Assembly: GCA_005223375.1 (NCBI GenBank)
Contig: RXOD01003973.1
Coordinates: 1-33,855, forward strand
From: Amoebophrya sp. AT5.2
Taxonomy: Eukaryota > Sar > Dinophyceae > Syndiniales > Amoebophryaceae
Direction: 5' to 3'
DNA length: 33,855 nucleotides
In this document: in pieces, positions 1 to 10,171 of the stretch
How positions within the stretch are numbered: position 1 is the stretch's first letter
Layout: each line of letters begins with the position of its first letter
Notes under the pieces: generated by a model
Database searches by the model: none
What the model saw: the letters and a program-made list of their open reading frames with translations, nothing else
Told to the model about the DNA's origin: nothing
Made by a program: the position numbers and the translations under genes

Positions 1-1114
1 CCGCGTCCAGTTCGCCGGAGCCAAGCAGCAGCGTCGTGACGTTGAAGCCCTTCCGCTCCAGCGCGACCACCACGTCCCCCTTTTCGCGGTACAACCCACT
101 CGGGGTAACGCTCCCGTCCCAGAACTTCTTCGCAACGGGGTTTTCCGAAGACCCGAGCTCAATCGTGTTCGCCGCGCTCCTGCCCAGAAGAAGGACGAGC
201 ACCTGTTTCCCGACGAACCCCTTGTCCCGGGCGAGATCGAATTTGCCCCCCACCGCATTTCCGTCCTCATCCGCACGGCCGTGCCCGCCGCCGGCGCACC
301 AGCTCTGGCCCACTTGCCCCGCATCGTTGTACGCAACGGGAAACGGCGTAGAAGTGCAGGCAGTGGTACTGGGCGCTGCCTCCAGAGGACCCCAATGCGG
401 CCCGGTGGTCGGGCCGGCGGGCCGATCTTTCTCGGTCCTCGTCGCGCTCCCGGGGGTTGTCGTGACACGCGCGCTCGTGGTGCTGGTGACGTTCTTTGTT
501 CCACCTTTCGCGTTCACATCTCCAATTACCCTTCCTGCTGCATCAGCTTGTTCTCCGCAAGAACTATCATCAGGTAAGCAGGTAGGAGTCTTCTTCATCT
601 TGGCGTCTCCTCCGCCACCTTGTCCTCCTGGACCAGCCGCTTGGGTGTTCACCTTTTTTACGTGACGGTGGCGCTCTCCTGCGCGAAACTTTTGCAGAAG
701 GTTACCCACTTGATGTTTCGGCGCGCCCGCGCGAGCAGCTTGTACTAGAACTTCGTCCCCGGTTGATGTCTTTGCGACGTCTACTTCATCAGCTGGTGGT
801 GAGGCGGTCCCTCTTGTTTTCCCACCTTGATGCAGCAGCCTTCCTGCAGCTTGGTGCGTCGTTCCCTTTGCCAACAGTCGTCCTCCAGCTGCAGACGACT
901 GGTCAGTGCCAGCGCCACGACCATTTCGCACGCCGTTGTCATTCGCACCATTTGCACTTGCACTACTGGAGCGTAGACCACGCGGCCCCAAATTGACGCC
1001 GGCCACGATCACAACCTTGACCTTGAGGTCATTTAGCCCCCCGCTCAGGACTAAAGCCAAGACGTGGAACGTCGTCGTCACCACCATGCGAATCCGGCTG
1101 TTCAGCATTAGCAT
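1..1114 (-). CDS. Unrecognised secreted or membrane-anchored protein, C-terminus cut by window edge
   Basis: An uninterrupted minus-strand frame runs from an ATG at 1114 to the left edge: 371 codons with no stop in the window. Further in-frame ATGs are at 1108 and 1087; a stop lies upstream near 1161. The N-terminus has a hydrophobic stretch (VVTTTFHVLALVLSGG, then VKVVIVAGVNLG), which suggests a signal peptide or signal anchor. Residues about 40-250 are low-complexity, rich in A, G, T and S. From about residue 260 the composition becomes more ordered, with a short glycine/aspartate-rich stretch (GGGHGRADEDGNAVGG) and then alternating hydrophobic segments (GKQVLVLLLGRSAANTIEL, GDVVVALERKGFNVTTLLLG). 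I do not recognise the family. The GC-rich frame and the shift from disordered to ordered sequence support real coding; an undetected intron inside the low-complexity part is possible. Confidence 0.6.
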   Translation of the reverse strand, partial: MLMLNSRIRMVVTTTFHVLALVLSGGLNDLKVKVVIVAGVNLGPRGLRSSSASANGANDNGVRNGRGAGTDQSSAAGGRLLAKGTTHQAAGRLLHQGGKTRGTASPPADEVDVAKTSTGDEVLVQAARAGAPKHQVGNLLQKFRAGERHRHVKKVNTQAAGPGGQGGGGDAKMKKTPTCLPDDSSCGEQADAAGRVIGDVNAKGGTKNVTSTTSARVTTTPGSATRTEKDRPAGPTTGPHWGPLEAAPSTTACTSTPFPVAYNDAGQVGQSWCAGGGHGRADEDGNAVGGKFDLARDKGFVGKQVLVLLLGRSAANTIELGSSENPVAKKFWDGSVTPSGLYREKGDVVVALERKGFNVTTLLLGSGELDA

Positions 1115-2231
1115 TGCTTCCTTGTTTTTGTTTTTTATCTTCTTCCAGCGCCGAGGTTATTGTTGTTTTCGTTCGTTTATGTTTTACCCTTACCGTCGAG
1201 TGAGTGATGAAATGCGAACCTTCAGACTCTCTCGTACTGAGGTAGAGTCGAATTGTCGTGGCGCACGCGCATCCACGATGATTCCAAGAAAATTGCCTAC
1301 GACGAGCTGCAAAAATATTCTATTGCTCGAAAGTCGGAGTCCTCGTGGTCGTGTAAGTAAGTATAGCAGGTGCAGGAGGGGGAACAGCACAAATCGGAGT
1401 AACCTCGTGTTCACGCCTGACAGAGAATCTATCGATCCAATAATGCGACGTCGACTTGAACTTATTCAACACAAACACTGATGGCGAGCCAACAACAACT
1501 GCAACGGTGGACGTGGACGGAAGCTGCGTAGCCAAACGACAATGCAAAACGCACGACGACATCTTCAGCATCGATCTGATGTGATGGCTCTTCAGCAACG
1601 GAAAGTATGTTGTGGCTGGAAGCCGAGTCGTCGAAACGAAGACGATTTGAGCGTGGTCTTAATTCCTTTTTGCAAACAGTTCTTGGGCAGCAACACGCGT
1701 GAACGCTCACGTCGCTCGTGCAAGACTCAATCATCGTCTTCGTCTGTTCTGGAAAGCACCGCCTGCGTGCGGTGCTACGTACTGTAAGCGTCACGGAATA
1801 GGCTTCGGGATCGCAAGATCGCTTATACGTACTTCAGTAGGTATGCATCTTGCATCAAGGGCGAGCGACAGTGGTGGAGACATCGCTTCTGATGATTGAG
1901 GGCACTCTTAAGACGCTAAGCCGCCACCTCCTCCATCGCCTCCTCTTCAGCCGTCATCGGTGCGTGGAAATCTACTCCCGCCTGTTTATTGGTTTAATGA
2001 ATTGTCGTTCTCGCTTTCGAATTTCGTCGGAGTTTGCGAATTTTCGTTTGCTGCAATTTCACGGAGAAGATGGAGATGGTACAACTACACCTACAATGAC
2101 AACGAACCACGTTTCATCTTCGCCTCAATATCATGAATGTAGTTTCCGTTTCGAGACTTAAGTTAGTACTTTAGCATGCTGGTGAAATGATCGATCTTCT
2201 ATGATTTTCGTACTTCTTTTCTAAGTCGAAG
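1115..2231. other. Intergenic stretch, no gene supported
   Basis: Between the 5' end of the left-edge gene and the stop codon of the ankyrin gene. Several short open frames occur on both strands, but none has a recognisable domain, and composition is more AT-rich and mixed than in neighbouring exons. It should contain the promoter and 5'UTR of the left gene and the 3'UTR of the ankyrin gene. I see no TATA-like element, repeat or RNA gene that I can defend. Confidence 0.5.
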
Positions 2232-4598
2232 TCATCTCTTGCATACCATAGTTCCGTGTGCAGCTTCCATGGCGGCTGCGTCCATCATAACTGCGTCGGG
2301 TGGTCCCAAGAAAACTTCCCCAACTCCGCCCTCCATTGCAGTGGCCTGCTGAATCTGCGCTTGAAGCTGAGGATCGAGATTATGTTAGTTTAATTATGTC
2401 GCTCACGGTCACGTTCGATGTCATAGGAGAGATTTTAGTCGTAAGTATCTATGCTTGATGTTGATTCTATTCGTGCTCGAAGATGCACATTGTTCTACCT
2501 CATACGCCGCGCTTCTGTAGTGGTCCAAGTGCATGTCGATCTGTTCCATCGCTGCGTGCAGCTCGGGGTCGTTCGGTTTTTGCAACGACTGCGCGGCAAC
2601 CGCCGCTTTCTTCTGCTCGAGCGCACTGATGTTGTGCTGCGCGCTGATGTGTGAGTTGGTGTTCTTGCTGCACATTTTTGAATACTTTCTTATAAAGGAT
2701 ATCCCAGCGAATGCGAAAAGAAAGAGGAAGAGGTACTGTTGCAGCTGCAGGACGAAGTTTTGCAGCACGGCCCCTGCTGAGGGCATTGATGCTCCTCCCT
2801 GCACTACGCGCGGATCAAGACCACCTCCTTGCGCCGCAGCCAGCGCTTCCACGACACTTGCTCCTGCCACGTCTGCCCCCTCTATTGGGATTGGCATGCC
2901 GTGCCGCAGCATGTGGTTTTGTAGCAGCGCGACCACTTCGAAGTGCTTATTTTTCAGCGCCTCCTGGATCGGAAGCAGCTGGTCCGAGTGCGACTGCTCC
3001 CCCGGATTCGCTTGGTAGTGCAACAAAGTCTGCACCGTATCGATGTGACCCTCGCCCGCCGCCATGTACAATGGACCCCAGCCCTTGTCGCCGCCATCGT
3101 CGGGGTGCGCACCGTTCGCGAGAAGGATGGTCACTGGAGGGTTTTTTTTTTGTTGCCTTTTATACTTTTGCCTCAGCACGCTCTTTAAGTTTAAACCCGT
3201 CGATAATCTTTCTAGCAAAAATCTGTCGCCTTCTACTTCAGGAGCTCCCGAGCAACTTGAAAGAGCGCCGAGCGATGATTTCTTTGTGAAGGAAATGTAA
3301 TCTAAGAAAATTCAAATCTGTTCTTGGGTACCAATGTCCACGTTTCCTTCTCTGGCTGCGACGAGCAGCGGCGTGGAGCCGTTTTTGGAGATCGCGTCCA
3401 CGTTGGCCTTGTAGTCCAGCAAAAGCTGGCAAATGCGCCCCGTCCCCATGTACGCACACTCATGAAGCGCGGTGTAGCCGTACACTCCCTTCACGTTCGG
3501 TCCCGCCCCCTTCGGCAGGTTAGAGGTTGAAAAAACCGAGGGCTGCTAAGGGTCCATCACGCCGCACTCGCTCCTGTTCCGAATAAACCGACACCAATGG
3601 CACAGCGCTCGCTGGCACTGGATTCCTATGTCTGTGCGGTACGCTGTGGTGGGAACCACCGGCACAAGAAACCGCAGCCTTCTCGGCGGGCGGAGGCATA
3701 CCATACGACTACGCCAGACTCAGATCTGAACTCCGACCCTGTTGATCCTAGTCCCCGAAGGGGAGAGCTACAGCAGGAAGAAGCACTTTCAGTAAACCTA
3801 ACCCTGGACCTAAGCCTGAGTCTATTCAACCCTTAAACAAAAGCATGTGGATCAGCGACAAGTTCTTGCTGTGGATGCTCTTCTGAAGCAAAGTTGCCTG
3901 CGTGTACTGGCACTTCTGCCGGACCGGGACACCTTTCAAGAAAGAGAAACAAAACATTAGAAGGGATATGGAAGGGATGAAATGAAAGTACGTGTGGAGG
4001 AAGCACGTAGATAGATAGTGCCGTAAGACAAACAGATTCACATCATCAACAATCGAATCCAAAATTGAAAGTAGAGGTGGGCGCCAATGGTTCCAGCGCC
4101 ATCAAAATACAGAATCGCCCACGGTTCATATTCGTACGACTTACCATTACCTTGCAGCACCAGCAGCCATATGGAGTCTACGTCGCCCTGTTCCGCGAGC
4201 TCGTGCAGGTTTAGGTCTGGTCGCGTGAGCCCCAGTTCTTCGTTCAAGTAGGGCAGCATCGCGGAGAACTGCTCGTCGAGCAACCGCCACTGCATTATCC
4301 TCGAGCACATCTTCAGCTTCAGCCACATCAGAGGGTGGAACTTGGTCAGACATTGAATTACCTTCTTGTCCGTGAGCAGCTGCGAGAACTTCACCTTCGA
4401 CGGCTGCTTCTCCTTTTTATAATTTCCGCCATTGGATGTCGTGGTCATCAAATCTACCCGAGCGGTTGAAGATGCAGCTGCAGCACCGGGGGAAGAAGCG
4501 GCAGCCGGTGCATAAGCATTGGGCGCAGAAGCCTCAGTGCTGTCCGTGTTCTTCGACACGGCAAGGCCGTCGATCGGAGACGAATTGGTCGTAGACAT
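2232..4598 (-). CDS. Ankyrin-repeat protein, 5 exons, 500 aa
   Basis: Exons (minus strand): 4598-4145, 3932-3831, 3508-3332, 3133-2499, 2366-2232. Phases are consistent and total 501 codons with TGA at 2234-2232. Introns 1, 3 and 4 are GT-AG; intron 2 has a non-canonical or ambiguous boundary at a repeated AAGGG. Residues 1-110 are a low-complexity A/S/T-rich leader and a helical region. Ankyrin repeats cover about residues 130-300 (motifs YTALHECAYMG, GSTPLLVAAREGNVDIV, WGPLYMAAGEGHIDTVQTLL). The C-terminal third is acidic and helical with Q- and M-rich stretches. Joining exons 3 and 4 restores a perfect ankyrin helix (EGNVDI-VTILLANGAHPD), strong support for that junction. Exon 4 contains a 93-nt in-frame GT...AG segment that may be either a membrane helix or an intron. 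The role is presumably protein-protein scaffolding; the partner is unknown. Confidence 0.85.
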
Positions 4599-5601
4599 TA
4601 TCTTGATCTTGTTAACGCGGGCGGGTCCTCGTCTTTCCCGCACTCTGTTCCTGCTGGTTTGACTATCGCTGCGGCAAGGAGGCGGACAAGATCAAAGCCG
4701 GCAACGACGAAGACGAGGAGAAGACTGATCTCCGTCGTGGTTTCCTTCTGCGCCCGTCTGGTCCTCCTCGTGGGAAGTTTGGCGTCGTCAATGAGCGGCA
4801 CGTCGGACCCTTTGGCTGCTCTTCGTCTTCCTGGTCACGCGGGAGCTGCTGGAGAGGTGGAGACGACACGAAGGCAAACGCAAAAGAAACGGGCGGTATA
4901 ATTATCGACACATTCATAAATTCTTGATTCATCAAGATCAAAACTTCTACGAGGGCTCCTGATGGTAATGCTTTCTTGACTCCTCGAACGCTCCTCCTGT
5001 ACAAGCTCTACAAAGCGTACGCACTTCGTATGTCTGAGGCTCCAACAGCTCAACGTCTCCCTAAGGCAAGCTGTTCATTTGGCAAGTCGAGAATATGGCT
5101 GTCCATCAGATGTTGAACGACTTCAATCGCACTTAAGCACATCATCTGAAGGTGCTACCAATTTGCGCCTCCATTTCTCTCTCTCATGCTACATGAGCAC
5201 GAGAACGACGACAGCCCTTTGGCCTTGGCAGCTTTTCGCAAACTTCTAGTTCTAACGCCAAGAGAGCTACAACATGAGGGAACGCGGATGTACTCTACTC
5301 ATCATGGGAACGCAGACACACACACACTCGCGCCACCATAGAGACACACTACGCGGCGACTTGCGCCGCTGGAGTCTCCTGCGCCCCGCAAATGAGCCCG
5401 ATTATTTTGAATCAATGAGTCGTATAATTGGATAGTACATTGGCGAGATGATGAGCAGGAAGAGTTTTGATAGCTTAAGTAATCTTTCCTGTTCTGCTCC
5501 CTTCATTGTCCTCGGCGTTATGGTAACTCGTAACTTACTCTTCGTGTGTGTTAGGCTAGTACTCGTCGCGATCGCGTGTGCCCCCGCGTCCTTAAGTACA
5601 T
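4599..5601. other. Intergenic stretch with a short CA microsatellite
   Basis: Lies between the start of the ankyrin gene and the stop of the AAGAB-like gene. Only short shadow frames are present. A short (AC)n tract occurs at about 5314-5327. No further gene, RNA or mobile element is supported. Confidence 0.45.
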
Positions 5602-8600
5602 CTACTCATCGTCATCGTCATCGTCATCGTCGCCAGCATCGCTGAGGTCGAGCAGGTCCATCATTTTCATCGCTAGCTTGCTCGCTCGTTCACGCCGCTG
5701 CTCGTCGGGTAAGTCCTTTGCCGTCATATGAGCGTCCTTCATCTGCTTCATCAGGGTCTCCATCGCCTCCAGTTCTGGTTGGTCAGACGCTGCGCCAGCG
5801 CTTTTTCTTTCCTTTTTGTTTTCGCCAATAGTTACATCTGTATCTGTTGAGGTCGAGGTGGTCTCCTTCTTCGGGATCGGGTCCGGGCTTCTTTCGCCAG
5901 ATGCTTTGATGTCCTTGTCCGCGCGGCCACTCCCCGCTGGGCTTGAGACGTCGAGGGAAGGCACGACTTTTGTTTCCTCTGCAGGGCACGAAAACGTAAA
6001 CGGCTGCTGAAGATTCATGTTCGTCTTACTATTCCTCGAGCTCGAGGACGCAGGTTTCATTATATCTCGGACATCTTCATCATCAAGGACGCGGGTGCGA
6101 CAGCCGCCGGTATCGTCGTCAGATGAAGACGACGACAATCCACGGCGCTGGCGCCGGGATGTGAGCGCATCGTCCTCGGACTCGGAGCCGAGACTGGAAG
6201 GCGTGCTATCGGCATGGTTAACTGGCGGTTTATTTCCGTTTTCTGCTTTTCGGGATCGGGTAGGATTTTCCATATATGCCGCTCCAGCATGCTCCCGGTC
6301 CCGCTCCATCCGCGGCCACATATGGCACAGGAAACTGCTCCGCAATTCGCGTACTGCATCGGTTGTACACCGCCTTCTACCATCATTGTCCTTGTCTTGT
6401 TCTTCATCGCCCATGCCCCACGACAGCAGAGGAGCTGCGGCGGAGGAGTCACAACTGTTCATCTCGCTCCAGACGTTCTTCCAGAATGCGTCTTCCCACT
6501 CTCTTCTCTCTAGAGCCCTCCGGCACGGACTCGGACACCATCTTGTGCGTCTTTCGCGGCGCATCTCGGCAAGCCGGTCCTGTCCATCCGCACTCCGGTC
6601 GCCCACCCGGTCGTAGACGATGCGTTGGAAGCCCGCGCGGAGGCACACGTCGAAATGCCGCTCCTCGTCGGCCTCAGAGATGAAGCCGAAGCTTGTACCA
6701 CCAGATGGACCTCCGCGAACGTGAACGGCGAGCAGCAGACAATCTTCTGGAAGCGCCGGGCTAGTTGTAGAGCCATCATTCCCATGATTCGCTTGTTGAA
6801 GCAGCTGTTGGTGCCGCTCGTCATCGTGCGGAACCAGATTGAACGCGCGACGGCCCTCGGGAGATCCGAGCCCCAAGGGATAACAACCGGAACGCACCTC
6901 CTCGATCACCCATTCCAGCTCCTCGAGCTTCTCGTAAAAGACTACTACGCCCGCGACCGCCTCTGTGCTTTCTGCTTCCTGCGGGTAATTCCACACGCAA
7001 TCGCGGTCGCGCCACTCCCGGAGCGAACCGGGCCGGGGGTTCTGAAAAGCGGCCTTGCTCTTGAACGTGATGCCACGCGGGATCTCCCACTCAACCTCGG
7101 CCCTGTAGTACTTCGTTCGCAACTCCGAAACGCCTAGAAACTGGCCGTCCGTTTCGGGAAACAATCGCGGAAGCGGCGCGGACGACTCCAAGCTCTCCGC
7201 ATCTAGCCAGGAAATGGATTTTTGGTTCTGCTTCTGCTCCCCACTCTCCTCGGTGGTGGACGCTGCGCAATTAGAAGTTGGACCACTCCACCGGCGTTCG
7301 CGACTGCGTCCACGCGCGGGGGGAATTTCGACACCTCGCCCCACCGTGACCCGAGTGGTGCCGTAGTCGACGTCGTGCACGATCGTTTCGCACCACTCGC
7401 TTTTGCACTTCCTGCGCAGCAGCTCGAGATGAGGACCGTTCTGCAATGCCAACTCTTCAACCGCGACCTTGAAGCCGCCCGCGGTTCCGTTGTCGACAAA
7501 GCCTGGCAGATCATTCTCGACCTCGTCCGGATCCCATCTCCCCGGATCGCGGCCAATATCCGCGGCGACCGGCCTGTCCTCCGTGAAGAAAGTACCGTGG
7601 AGCAGGTTGCCGCGCTGGTGCAGCTCGTCCGCCGCTATCACTAGCACGCGGTTGCGCATCCGGAACGGCTCCAGCTTCCTGTCTGTCGTTACTTCTTGCC
7701 AGCTGCTGCGGTGGAACTCCCGGAGTTTCTCTGCGTTCGATTTTTCGGCCTGCATCCAAAACGCGCGCGCGGCCGCGTCGCGGCCGTGCTCTGCGGGTCT
7801 CACTTCCATCTGCGGCCAGACGTGGTTCCGTAGGGCCACGTGGAGGTCGGGCCGATTCTTCTTGGACCCAGTCCTCGTCCTACCCGACAACTTTTCCTTA
7901 GTACCTCCGGCCGTTGTCGTGGGGGTGGTGGTGCGGCGATCAAGACTATTGAAGTACTGAAAACCAGCCAGCGCGCACACATCGAAATCTGAGGTTGGTG
8001 TTTCGTTTGAACATGAAGAAGCAGAGTGATGTATGCGAATGAATCTATGATCATCGTGAACCAACTACTTAGGGTTAGACGTTGGAGTACAACTCAAATT
8101 CTAAAAAGTTACGTTACGTTTCTGTTGCAGGGCCCCGCCCCGCCCCGCTATGCAGGGCCCCATGTCCATGCCGAATAGGTCCTGGCGCCATGCGCCAACT
8201 CTCTCTCTCTCGAATAGGTCCTCGCCATCGCTCAGGACACCGTCTCCGAGCCTCCACTCCCCGCACGTGATAAGCTCCACGGCAACCCGAAGCTGCTGCG
8301 TGGTTGTTGTTCCAGTTCGAGTCTCAGCATGAGCATGTAGATCATGGTCATGAAGCTGCGCCGGATCTTCTCCAGCACTTGCTTGTTCTTCTTCTACTAC
8401 TCCTCCTCCGCCCGACGCCGACCGGAGAAATCCAAGTCCCCGGAGAATTGCTCTCAGTTGTCGTATGTTTTCGTACACTACGATCACACCGGCGAAGTCG
8501 GGAAGCTGCGGCCGGTACGCTTCGCAGCACCGTTCGACCGTCTTTTTGAGGTACCGCGTGCTTCTGCAGAGATCCGCTCGCAAAAACGACGTATGGTCGG

Positions 8601-9342
8601 ACCAGGTGGTCGTGGTAAGAGCGGAAGTGGTAGGTTAATAATACAGTGGTAAGAGTGGAAGTGGTACGTACTGCGTCATGGGCCCCCTTGGATGGCGGAT
8701 TGCCTTAGGTGGCGAGTGCGCCGCTAAGGCGCTCGGAACCACCCGGCGTGAAGCGCCGGGCGGTTTCAGAGGTGCCGCATTGTGGGTGGTAGGGTGTAGC
8801 GTCCGCAGGATATCGCTGAGCCATTGGAAGGCAGCGGGAAGTGCTAGGGGAAAGCCACTGCCTACCTAGAATGGTGATAGAACCTAAAAGCTGCAGGGCA
8901 AAAGAGGGCGGTCAGAGTGGCGATTGGTTGCCGGTTATAGGGAGGGCGCAGGACGAGAAGTGGCAACCCTACCGACCGCGGGAAGCCGCCTGCGCTGCTG
9001 CTGCAGATCTGCTGTCCTCGGGACCCTCTAAGGGGACCCCGGAGAGCAGCCCTTCCAAAATTTCTATTTTTTCATTTCCCACTTTAGTACAATAGGCATT
9101 TACCACCTAGTCCCACCATACGACGCGCCCATGGGCTCCTCCAAATCGATTTCCGCGGTGTAAAATTCGCAGTCGATCGTTTTGTGGGAAAAATGACCAC
9201 CCTCGCCCGGACGCTGAAACAATAAACTGTCCTCGGCAAAGAACCCCCGGTAAACCTGCTCGCGCTGGGCCGACGAGGACCCATCCACCAGCAGGACACG
9301 GTTCCGCTTCGCGGCCGCGGGTCCAAGGGGCTCGGCCGACAT
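5602..9342 (-). CDS. AAGAB/p34-like adaptor chaperone with duplicated G-like module, 1025 aa
   Basis: Exons: 9342-9121, 8586-8118, 7988-5602 (1026 codons, stop at 5604-5602). Human AAGAB (p34) assists assembly of AP1/AP2 clathrin adaptors; it has one Rab-like pseudo-GTPase domain and a C-terminal helical domain, about 315 residues. Here the family pattern appears twice. Module A: RNRVLLVDG (about 14-22), CEFYTAEIDLEEP (about 58), FAGVIVVYEN (about 103), HFDVCALAGFQ (about 230), LRNHVWPQM (about 285). Module B: RNRVLVIAADE (about 342), TKYYRAEVEWEIPRG (about 522), AGVVVFYEK (about 576), HFDVCLRAGFQ, FWKNVWSEM. The C-terminal helical region (LMKQMKDAHMTAKDLPDEQR, about 980-1000) matches the family's conserved terminal region, and the protein ends in an Asp tract. 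Intron 2 is GT-AG, phase 1, joining K to HFDVC, exactly as module B reads. Intron 1 is an inverted-repeat element. The assignment rests on motif recall, not a search. Confidence 0.75.
8592..9119. mobile_element. Introner-like element 1, 528 bp, forming intron 1 of the AAGAB-like gene
   Basis: The left end reads ATGGTCGGACCAGGTGGT (8593-8610). The right end, reverse-complemented, reads ATGGTGGGACTAGGTGGT (9119-9102): 16 of 18 identical, a terminal inverted repeat. ACGACG flanks both sides (8586-8591 and 9120-9125), a 6-bp target-site duplication. Removing the element plus one duplication copy joins PMGAS to FLRAD, which aligns with PRGITFKSKA in the second module of the same protein. None of the possible cut positions across the repeat ends in AG. 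The interior shares blocks with element 2 (GCGCCGGGCGGTTTCA near 8755, TGAGCCATT near 8819, CTAGAATGG near 8867). No transposase frame is visible, so it would be non-autonomous. Confidence 0.85.
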
Positions 9343-10171
9343 GTTCGACGAGTTTCTTATCGTTATTTTCGCGTACCTAGTGGAGGAACACCGGAATCAG
9401 AAGGTGGGTGGGTAAAAATCCTATGCATGATTGAGTATCAATGTCAATGTGGCGCTTCAGCTTCTCCTGCCTATGGGTATGGCGAATGTATGTCTGATTC
9501 TGAAATGGAATGCATATTTTTATAAAATAGCACGGTGCCGTCGTTTACCACGTATAGTAGTTATTTCTCGCGTCAAAGAATATGATCCTGCTTCATCACA
9601 CTACTAAAATTTCGCAGGGGCAGGATGAACTTCCATGGTGAAGATAGTGGATTGAGATCTTTGTCGGATCACCACGAAAACATGAAGCGAGCGCAACACG
9701 ACTCGGTGGACTCGAGCGAAAACCGTTTTGTTCCGTTTCCCACGGCTGAGTTCGCTGTCAAGAAAGTTCGTTGTAGTTTAGAGTGCGGTTTCATTTTCCT
9801 CCGCTCACAATGACAATCAACCAATCCCCGAAAATCAGGATTCCAACATCATGGTGCGCTTGTGTACATGATGAAATCCTAATCCTTAATGCAAAATATT
9901 AAGACAGAAAGAATCCTCCAGCCCCCCCTCACCTCAATCAAGAGCAACACAACTAGTTATTACCACTGTATCTTCAAGTCCAAAAATTAATGTACAGCTG
10001 CTTTCAGTACAAATACGAGATCGAGAAAGCGTCTACGTAGCTTGCCGATAATTCAACGACAACGACGCGACAGGAACAGGATCAAATTCAATCATGTGCT
10101 AGTCCTACTGTTGAACGAGAGGAATCAATGTGCTTAAATTCAAAGTCTGAGACCGTCGATGTGGTTTAACT
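9343..10171. other. Intergenic stretch, nothing recognised
   Basis: About 830 bases between the ATG of the AAGAB-like gene and the stop of the next gene. It is AT-richer than the exons, with only short frames (the longest, on plus at 9625-9813, has no recognisable motif). It presumably holds the promoter and 5'UTR of the AAGAB-like gene and the 3'UTR of the neighbour. Confidence 0.45.

Noticed and set aside
3740..3765. CCTGTTGATCCTAGT resembles the start of 18S rRNA
   Set aside because: The match is short and imperfect, and nothing rRNA-like follows; it lies inside an ankyrin-gene intron.
9084..9342. The protein end YGGTRW seen at two genes as a shared motif
   Set aside because: It is read-through into the identical terminal repeat of the two introner elements, not a protein motif.
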